DNA of 64,000 nucleotides. Source: Acholeplasma sp. (GTDB lineage Bacteria > Bacillota_I > Bacilli_A > Acholeplasmatales > UBA5453). The position numbers and the translations under genes are program-made. Under the pieces are notes generated by a model that was not told where the DNA came from, did no database searches, and was given only the letters and a program-made list of their open reading frames with translations. The stretch is taken from NCBI GenBank assembly GCA_012839355.1, contig DUNK01000033.1:1-64000 (forward strand). Direction: 5' to 3'. Shown piece by piece: positions 28,547 to 38,665 of this stretch; within the stretch, counting starts at the first letter, position 1; each line of letters begins with the position of its first letter.

Positions 28547-29469
28547 AAGATGAAAGAGTCCAAAACAAACTCAATCTTTTCCAACAAGCCATTAAAAATA
28601 ATCGTTTAAGTCACTTATACTTAATTAGCGGTCTAAAAGGTTCAGGGAAAAAGATGCTTGCATATAATGTTGCGGCAGTACTTTTAAATAGTGATGTAGA
28701 AACTATTAAAGAAGGACATATTAATTTATTTATTATAGAGCCTGAAGGCCAAAACATTAAAGTGAGCCAAGTTGAAAGTTTACAAGAAGAGTTTACAAAA
28801 ACATCGCTAGTTGATGGTTATAGAGTGTTTATATTAAATCATGTTGACAGACTTAATCAGTCTTCAGCGAATAGATTATTAAAGTTTTTAGAAGAACCGG
28901 TCAACAAACAAACAATCGGCTTTTTATTAACTGAAAATATTGAACGTGTAATCCCGACAATTTTATCACGCTCACAAGTGGTATATTTAGCGGGACAAGA
29001 CGAAGTAGAGTTAACGAAGAAGTTAAAAGAAAAAGGTGTTAGTAATTTAGCTAGCGAACTCTTACCGCTTTTAAGTAAAGACATTGATGAACTGCTTATA
29101 TTAGCGGAAGATGAAAACATTAAAATGATAATTGATAAATTTAAAGGTTTTACTGATGCCATATTAGAAAGTGATAATTTATGGTTATATGTAGATGAAC
29201 ATTTAAAAGAGTTGGGTTATACGAGAGATAAAGATTTAGTTAAATATTTTCTACAGTTTTTAATTGCTTTTTATTTAGATGTTTTAAAAATAAAAAACAA
29301 TCAAAGAGTTTTAATAGTTTCATTTATTGATAAGTATAATGAACTTAAAACTATGGATAGTAATATCATTCAAGAAAAATTAGAAAAGACACAAGAACTA
29401 TTAGAAAAGATTAATTATAATGTAAATATTGAGATGGCTTTTAGCCAATTTATTATAGATATAAGTTAG
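28543..29469 (+). CDS. holB: DNA polymerase III delta-prime subunit
   Basis: Clamp-loader subunit of the AAA+ fold. The ATG at 28543, four bases inside tmk, gives MKDERVQNKLNLFQQAIKNN and 308 residues; a frame opening at 28486 is only the tmk overlap. Seen: HLYLISGLKGSGKKMLA with a degenerate P-loop, LNHVDRLNQSSANRLLKFLEEP and TILSRSQ (SRC-like arginine finger region). No zinc cysteines are visible in the usual place. Confidence 0.9.
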   Translation: MKDERVQNKLNLFQQAIKNNRLSHLYLISGLKGSGKKMLAYNVAAVLLNSDVETIKEGHINLFIIEPEGQNIKVSQVESLQEEFTKTSLVDGYRVFILNHVDRLNQSSANRLLKFLEEPVNKQTIGFLLTENIERVIPTILSRSQVVYLAGQDEVELTKKLKEKGVSNLASELLPLLSKDIDELLILAEDENIKMIIDKFKGFTDAILESDNLWLYVDEHLKELGYTRDKDLVKYFLQFLIAFYLDVLKIKNNQRVLIVSFIDKYNELKTMDSNIIQEKLEKTQELLEKINYNVNIEMAFSQFIIDIS

Positions 29470-29480
29470 GAGTTATTATT

Positions 29481-30290
29481 ATGTATGCATGTGAAATAAG
29501 ATTTCGTGATGCCGGAAAAAGATATTATTTTGATCCTTTGGATTTTAAAATAGAAGTTGGTATGCTTGTTGTTGTAGAAACTATTCGGGGAATTGAGATA
29601 GGCGAAATAGTTAATACGAATGTAGAAGTTGCTGAAGATTTTGGTGAGCGCGAAATTAAACCGATTATTAGAATCGCAACAGAAGAAGATATTCAAGCAG
29701 ATTTAGAAAACCAACAAGAAGAAAAGGAAATAATTTTAACAACTAAACAATTAGCTAAAGAAAACGAATTGGAAATGAAGATTTTAGCTGCTGAATATAC
29801 ATTAGACAAAGATTGTTTAGTTATTTATTTTGAAGCAGAAGGTAGAGTAGATTTTAGACAGCTAGTTAGAGATTTAAATAGTGTGTATCGAACACGAATT
29901 GAACTTAGACAAGTAGGGCCAAGAGATGCTGCTAAGTTTATTGGTGGTTTAGGACCTTGTGGTTTAATGACATGCTGTTCAACATTTATTGGCACTTTTG
30001 AAAACATTTCAATCAAGATGGCTAAAAATCAAAACTTAAGTTTAAATCCGCGAAAGATTAGTGGCTCTTGCGGGAAACTTTTATGCTGCATTAAATATGA
30101 AGACGAACTATATGACGAGATGAGAGTTAATATGCCAGATATTGGTGATATGGTTGTAACGCCAGATGGCGAAGGAAAGGTTATCGCTATTCAAATAATT
30201 CGTCAAAAGGTTAGAGTTTTATTTGAAGAAGGCAATGCAGCTAATTATGAAGTGAAAGATGTCAAACGAAAAGAAACTTCTCAAACATGA
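29481..30290 (+). CDS. ricT: RicT/YaaT family PSP1-domain regulatory protein
   Basis: In B. subtilis RicT with RicA and RicF forms an iron-sulfur complex that stimulates RNase Y mRNA processing. 269 residues; the PSP1 core shows GGLGPCGLMTCCSTF, SIKMAKNQNLSLNP and KISGSCGKLLCC, which hold the cysteine clusters. Same place as in B. subtilis, after holB. Ends with TGA and overlaps the next gene by 32 bases. Confidence 0.92.
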   Translation: MYACEIRFRDAGKRYYFDPLDFKIEVGMLVVVETIRGIEIGEIVNTNVEVAEDFGEREIKPIIRIATEEDIQADLENQQEEKEIILTTKQLAKENELEMKILAAEYTLDKDCLVIYFEAEGRVDFRQLVRDLNSVYRTRIELRQVGPRDAAKFIGGLGPCGLMTCCSTFIGTFENISIKMAKNQNLSLNPRKISGSCGKLLCCIKYEDELYDEMRVNMPDIGDMVVTPDGEGKVIAIQIIRQKVRVLFEEGNAANYEVKDVKRKETSQT

Positions 30291-31008
30291 GCTTTTAGGC
30301 TATCCTAGATTTATCATATATCAACAGAAAGAATTGTTTAGATTCACAATTGATTCTATGTTGTTATCTGGGTTCATAGAAGTAAAAGATGGTGTTAAAA
30401 GTATTGTTGATTTAGGTACAGGTAATGCAGTAATACCTATCTATTTAACATTAAAAACAGATGCTGAAATTTATGGAGTAGAAATTCAAAAAGAAGTCTA
30501 TGATTTAGGTGCTAAAAGCGTTAAAGAAAACAATTTAGAAAATCAAATTAAACTATTTAATGAGGATATAAAAAACACACCAAAACTATTTAAAAATAAA
30601 GAGTTTGATATAGTTACTTGTAACCCACCTTTTTTCAAATATCAAGCATCATCAAAGATTAACAAAAATGACTTTTTAACAATCGCTAGACATGAGGTTA
30701 AAATAACGTTAGAAGAAATTATTAAAGTGAGTTATGAACTATTAAAAGACAAAGGTTCGTTATACTTGATTCATAGACCTGAAAGACTAGTTGATATTAT
30801 TAGTTTAATGAGAGAGTATAAATTAGAACCAAAAATAGTTAGGTTCGTTTATCCCAACAAAGAAAAGAACGCTAATCATATTTTAATCAAAGGTGTTAAA
30901 AACGCTAATAAAGGATCATTAAAACTTTTAAAGCCTTTATACATATATGATGAAGATAATAAATTAACAGAAGAAGTGTTAGAAATATATAATTACGGGA
31001 GAGATTAA
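30259..31008 (+). CDS. yabB: tRNA1(Val) adenine-N6 methyltransferase family protein (YabB/TrmN6)
   Basis: SAM-dependent class I methyltransferase. 249 residues: SAM site VDLGTGNAVIPI (about 46-57), catalytic NPPFF motif (about 120), and RPERLVDIISLMREY. ATG 30259 lies inside the end of ricT. The order ricT-(yabA)-yabB-rsmI-metG mirrors B. subtilis; yabA is missing. Confidence 0.88.
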   Translation: MSNEKKLLKHELLGYPRFIIYQQKELFRFTIDSMLLSGFIEVKDGVKSIVDLGTGNAVIPIYLTLKTDAEIYGVEIQKEVYDLGAKSVKENNLENQIKLFNEDIKNTPKLFKNKEFDIVTCNPPFFKYQASSKINKNDFLTIARHEVKITLEEIIKVSYELLKDKGSLYLIHRPERLVDIISLMREYKLEPKIVRFVYPNKEKNANHILIKGVKNANKGSLKLLKPLYIYDEDNKLTEEVLEIYNYGRD

Positions 31009-31009
31009 A

Positions 31010-31420
31010 ATGCTATTAAGTGAATTAACACGCAAACAAAAATTAAAGTTTTTAGACTTAGCATTCCATATGGCTGCAGTTGATGGTGATCCATCAATTC
31101 AAGAGAAAAGAATGCTAAATGAAAAGCTAGCCGAAGTTGGCGATAATATTATTGCTGAATATAGTTTTTCGTTGTCAGATAATTTAGAAGAAACGGTTGA
31201 GTTTTTTATGAATGAAAATCACCGTGTTAGAAATATTGTTTATCTAAATTTAATTGAACTATTAATGATTGGTGGCTTTTATAATACGACTGAATATTTC
31301 TTTCTTGAAGACATTAGAAAAGCATTAAGAATTAGTGTTGAAAAACGAAAACAAATGATTGCCTTAATGTTTGATTATAAAGACTTAAGAGATAAGGCAG
31401 TAAGGCTTTGCGCGAAGTGA
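31010..31420 (+). CDS. Small TerB-like helical protein
   Basis: 136 residues with no catalytic motif that I can name. The start LDLAFHMAAVDGDPSIQEKRML resembles the first helices and acidic DG loop of TerB-fold proteins (tellurite-resistance-type, metal-binding in some). It takes the place held by the GIY-YIG gene yazA in B. subtilis between yabB and rsmI. It begins one base after yabB and ends with TGA, overlapping rsmI by 13 bases. The family assignment is tentative. Confidence 0.75.
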   Translation: MLLSELTRKQKLKFLDLAFHMAAVDGDPSIQEKRMLNEKLAEVGDNIIAEYSFSLSDNLEETVEFFMNENHRVRNIVYLNLIELLMIGGFYNTTEYFFLEDIRKALRISVEKRKQMIALMFDYKDLRDKAVRLCAK

Positions 31421-32274
31421 TTAAGACGAGAGTTTCTTTCAAAGAAGAAAGGCCAACTTTATATTTAATTTCAACACCAATTGGGAACTTAAAAGATATC
31501 ACTTTAAGAGCGCTTGAAGTATTAGAAAAAGTCGATTTAATTTATGCTGAAGATACGCGTGTAACACTTAAATTATTGAATCACTATGAGATAAATAAAA
31601 AGGTTGTTTCTTATCATTCTTTTAATGAAGAAGAAAGAGTAAAAGAAGTAATTAATAATTTGGAAAACGGCTTAAGTATAGGACTTTGCACAGATGCGGG
31701 CACGCCTGGAATAAGCGATCCAGGCTACTTGTTAGTAAGAGAAATTAAAGATCGTTTTCCTGTTGTTTCTGTGCCTGGGGCGAGTGCGGTTTTAGCAGCC
31801 GTTATCTCTTCAGGGCTTGTACCTGAACCATTTACTTTTGTTGGTTTTCCAGAAAGAAAAAAGGGTAAGAGAAACACACAATTAGAACAATATAAAACAT
31901 ATCCGCACACACTTGTTTTTTATGAGCGTGGAGAGAGAGTTTTAGACTTTGTAAATGATTTATTTTTGGTTTATGGAAAACGCAAATGTGTGCTCGCGAA
32001 AGAGTTAACAAAACTACATGAAACTTATTATGAATTTACTTTAGGAACCAACATTGAAAATTTAAATTTTAAAGGTGAATTTGTAGTGATGGTTTCAGGT
32101 TATGTGGAAGAAGAAACTACTGATAAAAAGATAATTGAAAAAGTAGAAGAATTTATTAATAAAGGTTATACAAAAAAAGATGCAATTAATTTAACAAGCG
32201 ATGAACTTAATGTATCAAAAAACAAAGTTTATCAACTGTGTATAAATAGAAAAACGGAGGAAGAAAATGTCTAA
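31408..32274 (+). CDS. rsmI: 16S rRNA 2'-O-ribose C1402 methyltransferase
   Basis: Methylates C1402 in the decoding centre using SAM. 288 residues from TTG 31408; a GTG nine bases later is an equally possible start, as neither has a strong ribosome site. Family motifs: LYLISTPIGNLKDITLRA, AEDTRVTLKLL, SYHSFNEEERV, and LCTDAGTPGISDPGYLLVRE. The C-terminal region has an HTH-like KKDAINLTSDELNVSKNKVY tail. Overlaps both neighbours. Confidence 0.93.
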   Translation: MREVIKTRVSFKEERPTLYLISTPIGNLKDITLRALEVLEKVDLIYAEDTRVTLKLLNHYEINKKVVSYHSFNEEERVKEVINNLENGLSIGLCTDAGTPGISDPGYLLVREIKDRFPVVSVPGASAVLAAVISSGLVPEPFTFVGFPERKKGKRNTQLEQYKTYPHTLVFYERGERVLDFVNDLFLVYGKRKCVLAKELTKLHETYYEFTLGTNIENLNFKGEFVVMVSGYVEEETTDKKIIEKVEEFINKGYTKKDAINLTSDELNVSKNKVYQLCINRKTEEENV

Positions 32275-33829
32275 AAAGTTTTATATTACAACTGCAATAC
32301 CATATGTTTCAGGAGTTCCACATGTAGGTAATGTTTATGAAATGATTTTAGCTGACAGCATTGCAAGATATAAAAGGCTTGAAGGTTATGATGTGTTATT
32401 TCAAACAGGGACAGATGAACATGGATTAAAAATAGAAACAGCAGCAAAAGATAAAGGCGTTCCAACAAAAGAATATGTTGATGAAATTACTGCTAAGATT
32501 ATTAAGATGTATGAAGAACTTGACATTGTCTATGATAAGTTTGTAAGAACTACCGATGAGATGCATATGAAAACAGTTCAAAGAATATTTGCAAGGCTTT
32601 ACGAACAAGGGGATATATTTTTAGGAAAGTATGCTGGTTGGTATAGTGTGAGTGAAGAAGCATATATCTTTGATAAAGATGCAATTGAACAAGGTGTTGG
32701 ACCAGCAGGAGATAAGCTCATTTGGATGGAAGAAGAAACTTATTTTTTAGACTTAAAGAAATACCAAAAAAGATTAGTTAATCACATAGAAAAAAATCCA
32801 GACTTTATTTTGCCTATTTCCAGAAAAAATGAAATGATAAATAACTTCTTGAAAGAACCATTACCAGATTTAAGTGTTACGCGTACAACACTTGAATGGG
32901 GTATTCCGGTTTTAGATGGAAAACATAAAGTTTATGTTTGGATAGATGCGTTAAGCAATTATATTACAGGCTTTGATTTAGATGAAAACTTTACTAGTAG
33001 AGAGATGGAAAGGTATTGGCCTGCTGATGTTCATGTTATCGGTAAAGATATTTTAAGATTTCATACTATTTATTGGCCAACAATTTTAATGTGTTTAGGA
33101 ATTGAACTACCAAAAACTATTTTTGGTCATCCTTGGATCTTAGTCAATAAAGATAAAATGAGCAAGAGCACAGGTAATGTTTTATATACGACTGATATTT
33201 TAAAATATTTCAAAAAAGACACGTTAAGATATTATGTTTTACACGAAATACCTTATCAAGCTGATGGTAACTTAACGTATGAGTTATTAATTGAAAAACA
33301 CAATAGTGATCTTGCGAACACTTTAGGAAATTTAGTTAATAGAACTTTAGGTATGATTAAAAAATATCAGGGTGGAGTAGTTAAAAAAGAATTTACTAAA
33401 GGTGAATACGGCTTAAGTTTAAAAGAAGATGCAGCAGGACTATTAAAACGCGTTACTCTTAAGATGAATGAATATCGCGTTGGCGATGCTTTAGATGAAG
33501 TAATGAAAACATTAAGAAACGCAAATAAATTCATCGATTTAACAGAACCATGGAATTTAAACAAAAAAGAAGAAACTAAAACAGAACTTGCTGGAGTTTT
33601 ATACGAGATAATTGAAACAATCAGAATATGTGCAGTAATTCTTCAAGCATTCATTCCTGAATCTGCTCGTGAAATCTTAAAACAAATCAATACAGATTTA
33701 GATACATTTGTATCAATTGAAGAGTTTGGTGGTTATCCAAATAACAATAACATAGGTGAAGCTAAAGTACTCTTTGAAAGATACAATGTAGATGAAAAGA
33801 TGGAAGAGATATTAAGAGAGCAAAAATAA
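32267..33829 (+). CDS. metG: Methionyl-tRNA synthetase
   Basis: Class I synthetase charging tRNA-Met. 520 residues. HIGH-type motif PHVGN near residues 16-20, GTDEHG (about 47-52), KMSKS at 297-301. The connective-peptide segment reads GWYSVSEEAYI, without the zinc cysteines, as in B. subtilis. No C-terminal dimerising EMAPII-like domain is present, so this is the short form. GGAGG upstream inside rsmI, eight-base overlap. Confidence 0.96.
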   Translation: MSKKFYITTAIPYVSGVPHVGNVYEMILADSIARYKRLEGYDVLFQTGTDEHGLKIETAAKDKGVPTKEYVDEITAKIIKMYEELDIVYDKFVRTTDEMHMKTVQRIFARLYEQGDIFLGKYAGWYSVSEEAYIFDKDAIEQGVGPAGDKLIWMEEETYFLDLKKYQKRLVNHIEKNPDFILPISRKNEMINNFLKEPLPDLSVTRTTLEWGIPVLDGKHKVYVWIDALSNYITGFDLDENFTSREMERYWPADVHVIGKDILRFHTIYWPTILMCLGIELPKTIFGHPWILVNKDKMSKSTGNVLYTTDILKYFKKDTLRYYVLHEIPYQADGNLTYELLIEKHNSDLANTLGNLVNRTLGMIKKYQGGVVKKEFTKGEYGLSLKEDAAGLLKRVTLKMNEYRVGDALDEVMKTLRNANKFIDLTEPWNLNKKEETKTELAGVLYEIIETIRICAVILQAFIPESAREILKQINTDLDTFVSIEEFGGYPNNNNIGEAKVLFERYNVDEKMEEILREQK

Positions 33830-33859
33830 TAATATAAAAGGAAATAGAAAAAAGTTAAT

Positions 33860-33895
33860 AAGGACCTCAATGGGGTACAAAACTTATAAATTGAA
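33860..33895 (+). other. Short stem-loop after metG
   Basis: ATAAG and CTTAT form an outer pairing and ACCTC pairs with GGGGT within. There is no T tract, so I do not call it a terminator. The rest of 33830-33946 is A-rich and shows nothing else. Confidence 0.35.
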
Positions 33896-33946
33896 TGTTG
33901 CAATAAAGACTTTGAAAAATAAAGGAAAATAATCAAAATAAAGTTG

Positions 33947-33975
33947 TTGACAAAAGGCCTTACTTATAGTAATAT
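33947..33975 (+). promoter_or_regulatory. Promoter of rplM-rpsI
   Basis: TTGACA (33947-33952), 17-base spacer, TAATAT (33970-33975). Confidence 0.85.
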
Positions 33976-33980
33976 CTATA

Positions 33981-34046
33981 CGGTACATTTTTTTAGAAAG
34001 CCATTTGGCCCTTATTAAAAGATTAAAAAAAATAAGGAGAATTTAT
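33981..34046 (+). promoter_or_regulatory. Probable L13 leader
   Basis: The transcript would start with CGGTACATTTTTTTAG and then GCC-ATTT-GGC hairpin (about 34000-34010), an arrangement that resembles the autoregulatory L13 leader known upstream of rplM in Bacilli. I recall the consensus only roughly, so the match needs a covariance search. AAGGAG follows before the ATG. Confidence 0.55.
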
Positions 34047-34047
34047 T

Positions 34048-34482
34048 ATGAGACAAACAGAAATGTTGAGAAAAGAAGATGTTGAACGTAAATGGTATGT
34101 TATCGATGCGGAAGATATCCCCCTAGGACGTTTAGCAACTAGAGTAGCATCTGTATTAAGCGGAAAACAAAATCCTTTTTATACACCACATATTGATTCA
34201 GGTGATTATGTAATCGTAATTAATGCAGATAAAATTAAATTAACAGGAAATAAGTGGGAAGATAAAAAGTATTATCGCCATAGTGGATATCCAGGTGGAT
34301 TAAAAAGCAGAAATGCGAAAGAAGTTATGGAGAAGTTTCCAACGCGTATGGTTGAACAAGCAGTTAAAGGTATGCTTCCTAAAACAGCATTAGGAAGACA
34401 AATGTATCGTAAACTTTTTGTATATGCATCAGAGACACATCCACATGGAGCGCAAATGCCTGAAGTATTGGAGGTTAAATAA
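34048..34482 (+). CDS. rplM: 50S ribosomal protein L13
   Basis: Early-assembly protein of the large subunit. 144 residues: [33 protein letters not shown] and the [18 protein letters not shown] segment. First gene of a two-gene operon with rpsI. Confidence 0.98.
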   Translation: MRQTEMLRKEDVERKWYVIDAEDIPLGRLATRVASVLSGKQNPFYTPHIDSGDYVIVINADKIKLTGNKWEDKKYYRHSGYPGGLKSRNAKEVMEKFPTRMVEQAVKGMLPKTALGRQMYRKLFVYASETHPHGAQMPEVLEVK

Positions 34483-34484
34483 GT

Positions 34485-34877
34485 ATGAGTCAAGTACAAT
34501 ATATGGCTACTGGTCGTAGAAAGAAAAGTGTTGCAAGAGTTATTTTAACTTCTGGTACAGGAAACATTATGGTTAACGATCGTGAATTTGAAGACTATAT
34601 TCCATCAGCAGCAACACGTTTAGACGTTTTACAACCTCTAGAACTTACTGAAACAATGAGTAAATTTGATATTTCAGTTAATGTAAATGGTGGTGGAATT
34701 ACTGGACAAGCAGGTGCGATTAGATTAGGTATCTCACGTGCACTTATAGAAATTAACCCGGATTACCGTAAAGTTCTTAAACAGGCAGGTATGCTAACAA
34801 GAGATGCAAGAGTTAAAGAAAGAAAAAAATACGGTCTCAAAAAAGCGAGAAAATCTGGACAATTCTCAAAACGTTAA
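34485..34877 (+). CDS. rpsI: 30S ribosomal protein S9
   Basis: Its C-terminal tail contacts P-site tRNA. 130 residues: [14 protein letters not shown] start, [23 protein letters not shown], and the terminal [17 protein letters not shown] with the conserved final Lys-Arg. Two bases after rplM. Confidence 0.98.
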   Translation: MSQVQYMATGRRKKSVARVILTSGTGNIMVNDREFEDYIPSAATRLDVLQPLELTETMSKFDISVNVNGGGITGQAGAIRLGISRALIEINPDYRKVLKQAGMLTRDARVKERKKYGLKKARKSGQFSKR

Positions 34878-34890
34878 TTTATTCAAAGAA

Positions 34891-34914
34891 GAACCCACTT
34901 GTTGGGTTTTTTTA
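34891..34914 (+). terminator. Terminator after rpsI
   Basis: AACCCA (34892-34897) pairs with TGGGTT (34903-34908), followed by TTTTTTATTTT. Confidence 0.87.
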
Positions 34915-34941
34915 TTTTATCTTTCATAAAATTAAAAATAT

Positions 34942-34970
34942 TTGTGAAAAAGGGATAAATATAGTATAAT
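34942..34970 (+). promoter_or_regulatory. Promoter of gltX
   Basis: TTGTGA (34942-34947), 17-base spacer, TATAAT (34965-34970). No T-box or other leader fits in the short gap to the ATG at 34999. Confidence 0.82.
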
Positions 34971-34998
34971 TTTAATTGCGTATGAAAGGACTGTTTAT

Positions 34999-36345
34999 AT
35001 GAAAAAAATAAGAGTTAGATATGCTCCAAGTCCAACCGGATTACTTCACATTGGAAATGCTAGGACAGCTATTTTCAATTATTTGTTTGCAAGAAACAAA
35101 GGTGGAGAGTTTATCATCCGAATTGAAGATACAGATATTGAGAGAAATGTTGAGCACGGAGAAAAGTCACAATTAGATAATTTAAGTTGGTTAGGTGTAG
35201 ATTGGGATGAATCACCAGATAAAGGTGGTCCATATGGTCCTTATCGCCAGCTTGAGAGATTAGATATATACAAAAAATATGCTGATGAGTTAGTTTTAAG
35301 AGGATTAGCTTATAAAGATTATAAAGAAGGCTCTGATAGTTATGGGCTGCGCTTTAAAGTGCCGAAAGGTAAAGTTTATGAGTTCAACGATTTAGTCAGA
35401 GGACCAACTAAGTTTTTAAGTGAAGATATTGAAGATTGGATTATTGTTAAAGATAACGGGATACCTACTTATAACTTTGCGGTTGTCATTGATGATCATT
35501 TAATGCATATTTCGCATGTCTTAAGAGGCGAAGAACACATTACAAATACACCTAAACAAATGATGGTTTATGAAGCGTTTGGTTGGGAGATACCAACTTT
35601 TGGACATATGACATTGATTGTTAACGAAGAAAGAAAGAAGCTTTCAAAAAGAGATGAATCAATTGTTCAGTTCATTAGTCAGTATAAAGATTTAGGTTAC
35701 CTGCCAGAAGCATTACTTAACTTTATTGTTTTACTTGGCTGGTCTCCACCGGGGGAAAAAGAAATTCTTACAAAGGATGAAGCAATCAGCCTCTTTGATA
35801 CAAACAGACTTTCTAAATCACCAAGTATGTTTGATAATAAGAAGTTAAAATATATTAACCATGAATATGTTAAAAAATTAAGTTTAGAAGACTTTATTGA
35901 GTTAATTAGGCCGTTCTTATTAGCCGCTAAAATAAATATTGAAAGCGAAGAGTGGTTAAGTAACTTTTCAGAACTATTAAAAGACAGATGTGAATATGGT
36001 GCGCAAATTGTTGAACTATATAATGAGTTTTTCAGTAAAGAATCTAAACTAGAAGTTGAAGCTAAAGAGTTTTTATTAAATGAAGAAAAATCTTTAGAAA
36101 CAATTAAAGAATTTAAAAAGTTATTATTGGAAACTAATTTTACTAGCGCAGAGATTACAGAAGCAATTAATAATGCAGGGAAAAATACGAATGTTAAAGG
36201 GAAATCACTTTTTATGCCTTGTAGAGTTGCTACAACGGGTGCAATGCACGGTCCTGATTTACCAAAATCATTAGCGCTTTTAGGCAAAGAATTGGTGATT
36301 GAAAGAATAAATAACGTTATTACAATGTTGGAGGAAGAGAAATGA
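34999..36345 (+). CDS. gltX: Glutamyl-tRNA synthetase
   Basis: Charges tRNA-Glu (and often tRNA-Gln, then corrected by GatCAB). 448 residues, somewhat short. HIGH motif in [15 protein letters not shown] (about 9-23), RIEDTD, KLSKR at 214-218. No zinc cysteines are seen between them. The C-terminal anticodon region ends [16 protein letters not shown]. The TGA stop overlaps the next gene as ATGA. Confidence 0.95.
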   Translation: MKKIRVRYAPSPTGLLHIGNARTAIFNYLFARNKGGEFIIRIEDTDIERNVEHGEKSQLDNLSWLGVDWDESPDKGGPYGPYRQLERLDIYKKYADELVLRGLAYKDYKEGSDSYGLRFKVPKGKVYEFNDLVRGPTKFLSEDIEDWIIVKDNGIPTYNFAVVIDDHLMHISHVLRGEEHITNTPKQMMVYEAFGWEIPTFGHMTLIVNEERKKLSKRDESIVQFISQYKDLGYLPEALLNFIVLLGWSPPGEKEILTKDEAISLFDTNRLSKSPSMFDNKKLKYINHEYVKKLSLEDFIELIRPFLLAAKINIESEEWLSNFSELLKDRCEYGAQIVELYNEFFSKESKLEVEAKEFLLNEEKSLETIKEFKKLLLETNFTSAEITEAINNAGKNTNVKGKSLFMPCRVATTGAMHGPDLPKSLALLGKELVIERINNVITMLEEEK

Positions 36346-38450
36346 GAAATATACGTAAACTATTAGTGTTAGTAGTTATGTTAGCAGTTGGAGTTCTTCT
36401 AGTCGCATGCGGCGGTGAGAAAAAGAAAAATCCAACAGCAGAAGTAGATAGCCTTAAGATAACTAGAACATCATTTACCTTAGAATTTACCATTACGGAC
36501 GAAGATGAAGTTCTTAATTATGGCACTTTAGAAGGAAAACTAACATATAAAGATAAAGTACACATTAATACTTATCAAGCAACTAAAGTAGAAGATAAAG
36601 AAAAGACTTATAAAATTATTGGAACGAACCTTTCAATAAACCATGAGTATACAATTAGAGTTACTGGGGTTGCGAATAAAAAAGTTTTAACATTAGTTGA
36701 CGAAACATTTAGAACGAAGCACGAAGGTTCAAGTTCTGAAAACCCAATCTATATTGAAACAGTAGAACAATTTATGAATTTGGATGATGACTATAGTGCT
36801 TATTATAAATTAGTTAATGACTTAGACTTTAGTGAAGTAGAAGATTTTACACCGCTATTTTTATCAAGAGCATTCACTGGTAGTTTTGATGGCGATGGTA
36901 AAACTTTAAGTAATCTCACGATTAATGAACGACATACATATGTAGCAATTTTTGGTAGAAATTCTGGTACAGTTAAAAACTTAAATATTGATAATATGAA
37001 TATCAGTTTAATCGGAAGTGCCCAATCAAGTCAGTATATTAGTTTAGTGGCAGCGAGAAATACTGGAACAGTTGAAAATGTCACAATTACAAACAGTAAA
37101 ATTTCAACATATTTCCAACACAGTGGTCTTGTTAGAATTGGTGGAATAAGTGCTTATAGTGAGTCAGGCAGTAAAATTAACAATTCAACAGTTGATGTGA
37201 CTTTTGATATAAAATCACTTAGCCGTACAGAATACAATATCGGCGGTCTTGCTGGGCAATTAAACGGTGCTTCAATGGTTGGTAACAAGGTTAAATTAAG
37301 TATAGAAATTAATAACTCAACAACCGCTTATATCGGTGGTGCGATAGGTTTAATGGATAGTTCATCATTAAATGATCCAAGCGCTAGAGAAACGGAAGCG
37401 GAATTAGATATTAATATTAATACTAAAGTTGAAAGAGTAGTTGCAAATGATCGAGCTGTAGCAATCTCAATTGGTGGATTTGTCGGTAAAGCAATTTCTG
37501 CAAAAATCACAGATGCTTACGCTAAAGCAAATATCGTTTATCCAACAGTTCATAATGTGGCTTCTGGTCAATCTTCTTCAGATAAAGTTGCCTTAGGCGG
37601 CTTTGCTGGCTCTGTTTCTAATAGAAGCGAGATGAGAAATATTTTAGCTGATTCGAACATTAGTTTAGGCTCAGTTTATGAACCAACAGAATTTAATGTA
37701 GTTGATGTTAAGTTTGAACTTGGATATGATAATGAGCGTTTAGAACCGGTTGAAACAAGAAAAGGAGAACCAGTTGCCGCTCCAGAAGATCCAGTAAGAG
37801 AAGGATATAATTTCTTAGGTTGGTATTTAGGTGATAATTTATATGACTTTAGTACGCCAGTTAACAATTCAATTAACCTAGTTGCACAGTGGGAAAATAT
37901 AGATCCTGAAGCAACAGATTTATTAGTAGTTATTTTTGACCGCGGTTATAGTGGTTTATACTATAAAACAACTAACGTTATTAAAGGTGAAAGGGTTAAT
38001 ATGCCAGAAGACCCATTAAGAGACGGGCATAGATTCTTAGGTTGGTTTATTGATGGAGTAGAGTTCGATTCTACACAACCAATTAATCATTCAATTGCAG
38101 TTCAAGCGAAATGGGTTAAAATAGGTATTGATAGAATTGAGTTAATTTATCTTGGAGGTGTTGCCGGTGAATCATTTAGTTCAACACACGAGAAAAATTA
38201 TGCAAGAAATCCTAATATAACTCTTCACACAGACGAAGGAAAATATGTAGTAGATCCAGTTGTTGCAGCTGAAGATTCAGATGAGAGTTTAGGAAGTTAT
38301 AGTGGTTCAACAATTTTAATAGATGAAGTTAACTACGATAACGAACACTATCAATTGGTAGTAGATATCATAGAAACAATACCACTTACTCCAACAGAAT
38401 TAGAAGGATACTTTGATAGCGTATATATTTTAGACATATTAAATAGATAA
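36342..38450 (+). CDS. Repeat lipoprotein with InlB-type (Listeria-Bacteroides) repeats
   Basis: Surface lipoprotein: signal peptide with lipobox LVAC (residues 20-23). It is followed by a domain of about 100 residues, then a beta-helix-like part (about 130-440) with GLUG-type features ([45 protein letters not shown]). Two InlB_B/Flg_new repeats follow (about 455-525 and 530-590), each with EDP.R.G..FLGW. Such proteins often mediate contact with surfaces or hosts. Its start overlaps the gltX stop by four bases, an odd translational coupling for a surface protein. No anchoring motif beyond the lipid is seen. Confidence 0.88.
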   Translation: MRNIRKLLVLVVMLAVGVLLVACGGEKKKNPTAEVDSLKITRTSFTLEFTITDEDEVLNYGTLEGKLTYKDKVHINTYQATKVEDKEKTYKIIGTNLSINHEYTIRVTGVANKKVLTLVDETFRTKHEGSSSENPIYIETVEQFMNLDDDYSAYYKLVNDLDFSEVEDFTPLFLSRAFTGSFDGDGKTLSNLTINERHTYVAIFGRNSGTVKNLNIDNMNISLIGSAQSSQYISLVAARNTGTVENVTITNSKISTYFQHSGLVRIGGISAYSESGSKINNSTVDVTFDIKSLSRTEYNIGGLAGQLNGASMVGNKVKLSIEINNSTTAYIGGAIGLMDSSSLNDPSARETEAELDININTKVERVVANDRAVAISIGGFVGKAISAKITDAYAKANIVYPTVHNVASGQSSSDKVALGGFAGSVSNRSEMRNILADSNISLGSVYEPTEFNVVDVKFELGYDNERLEPVETRKGEPVAAPEDPVREGYNFLGWYLGDNLYDFSTPVNNSINLVAQWENIDPEATDLLVVIFDRGYSGLYYKTTNVIKGERVNMPEDPLRDGHRFLGWFIDGVEFDSTQPINHSIAVQAKWVKIGIDRIELIYLGGVAGESFSSTHEKNYARNPNITLHTDEGKYVVDPVVAAEDSDESLGSYSGSTILIDEVNYDNEHYQLVVDIIETIPLTPTELEGYFDSVYILDILNR

Positions 38451-38455
38451 AAAAT

Positions 38456-38486
38456 AAAACCTTGGTTAAGCGCCAAGGTTTTTCTT
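38456..38486 (+). terminator. Terminator after the repeat lipoprotein
   Basis: AAACCTTGG (38457-38465) pairs with CCAAGGTTT (38473-38481), then TTTCTT. Confidence 0.9.
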
Positions 38487-38606
38487 AAAAAAATTAAGAA
38501 GTGATAAAAAATAAAGTAAATCGTAAATGACTAAATCATAAATGAGTTAATTATACTAAAAAAAGAAACACACTTTAATTTTATAATTATTTATTATAAT
38601 ATTAAG

Positions 38607-38635
38607 TTGACAAAGGGTAATTTCAAATATATAAT
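38607..38635 (+). promoter_or_regulatory. Promoter of the two-nuclease-domain gene
   Basis: TTGACA (38607-38612), 17-base spacer, TATAAT (38630-38635). The A/T-rich 120 bases before it show nothing else. Confidence 0.87.
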
Positions 38636-38665
38636 TAAATTAAAACAATAAAAGGATGGTGCATA

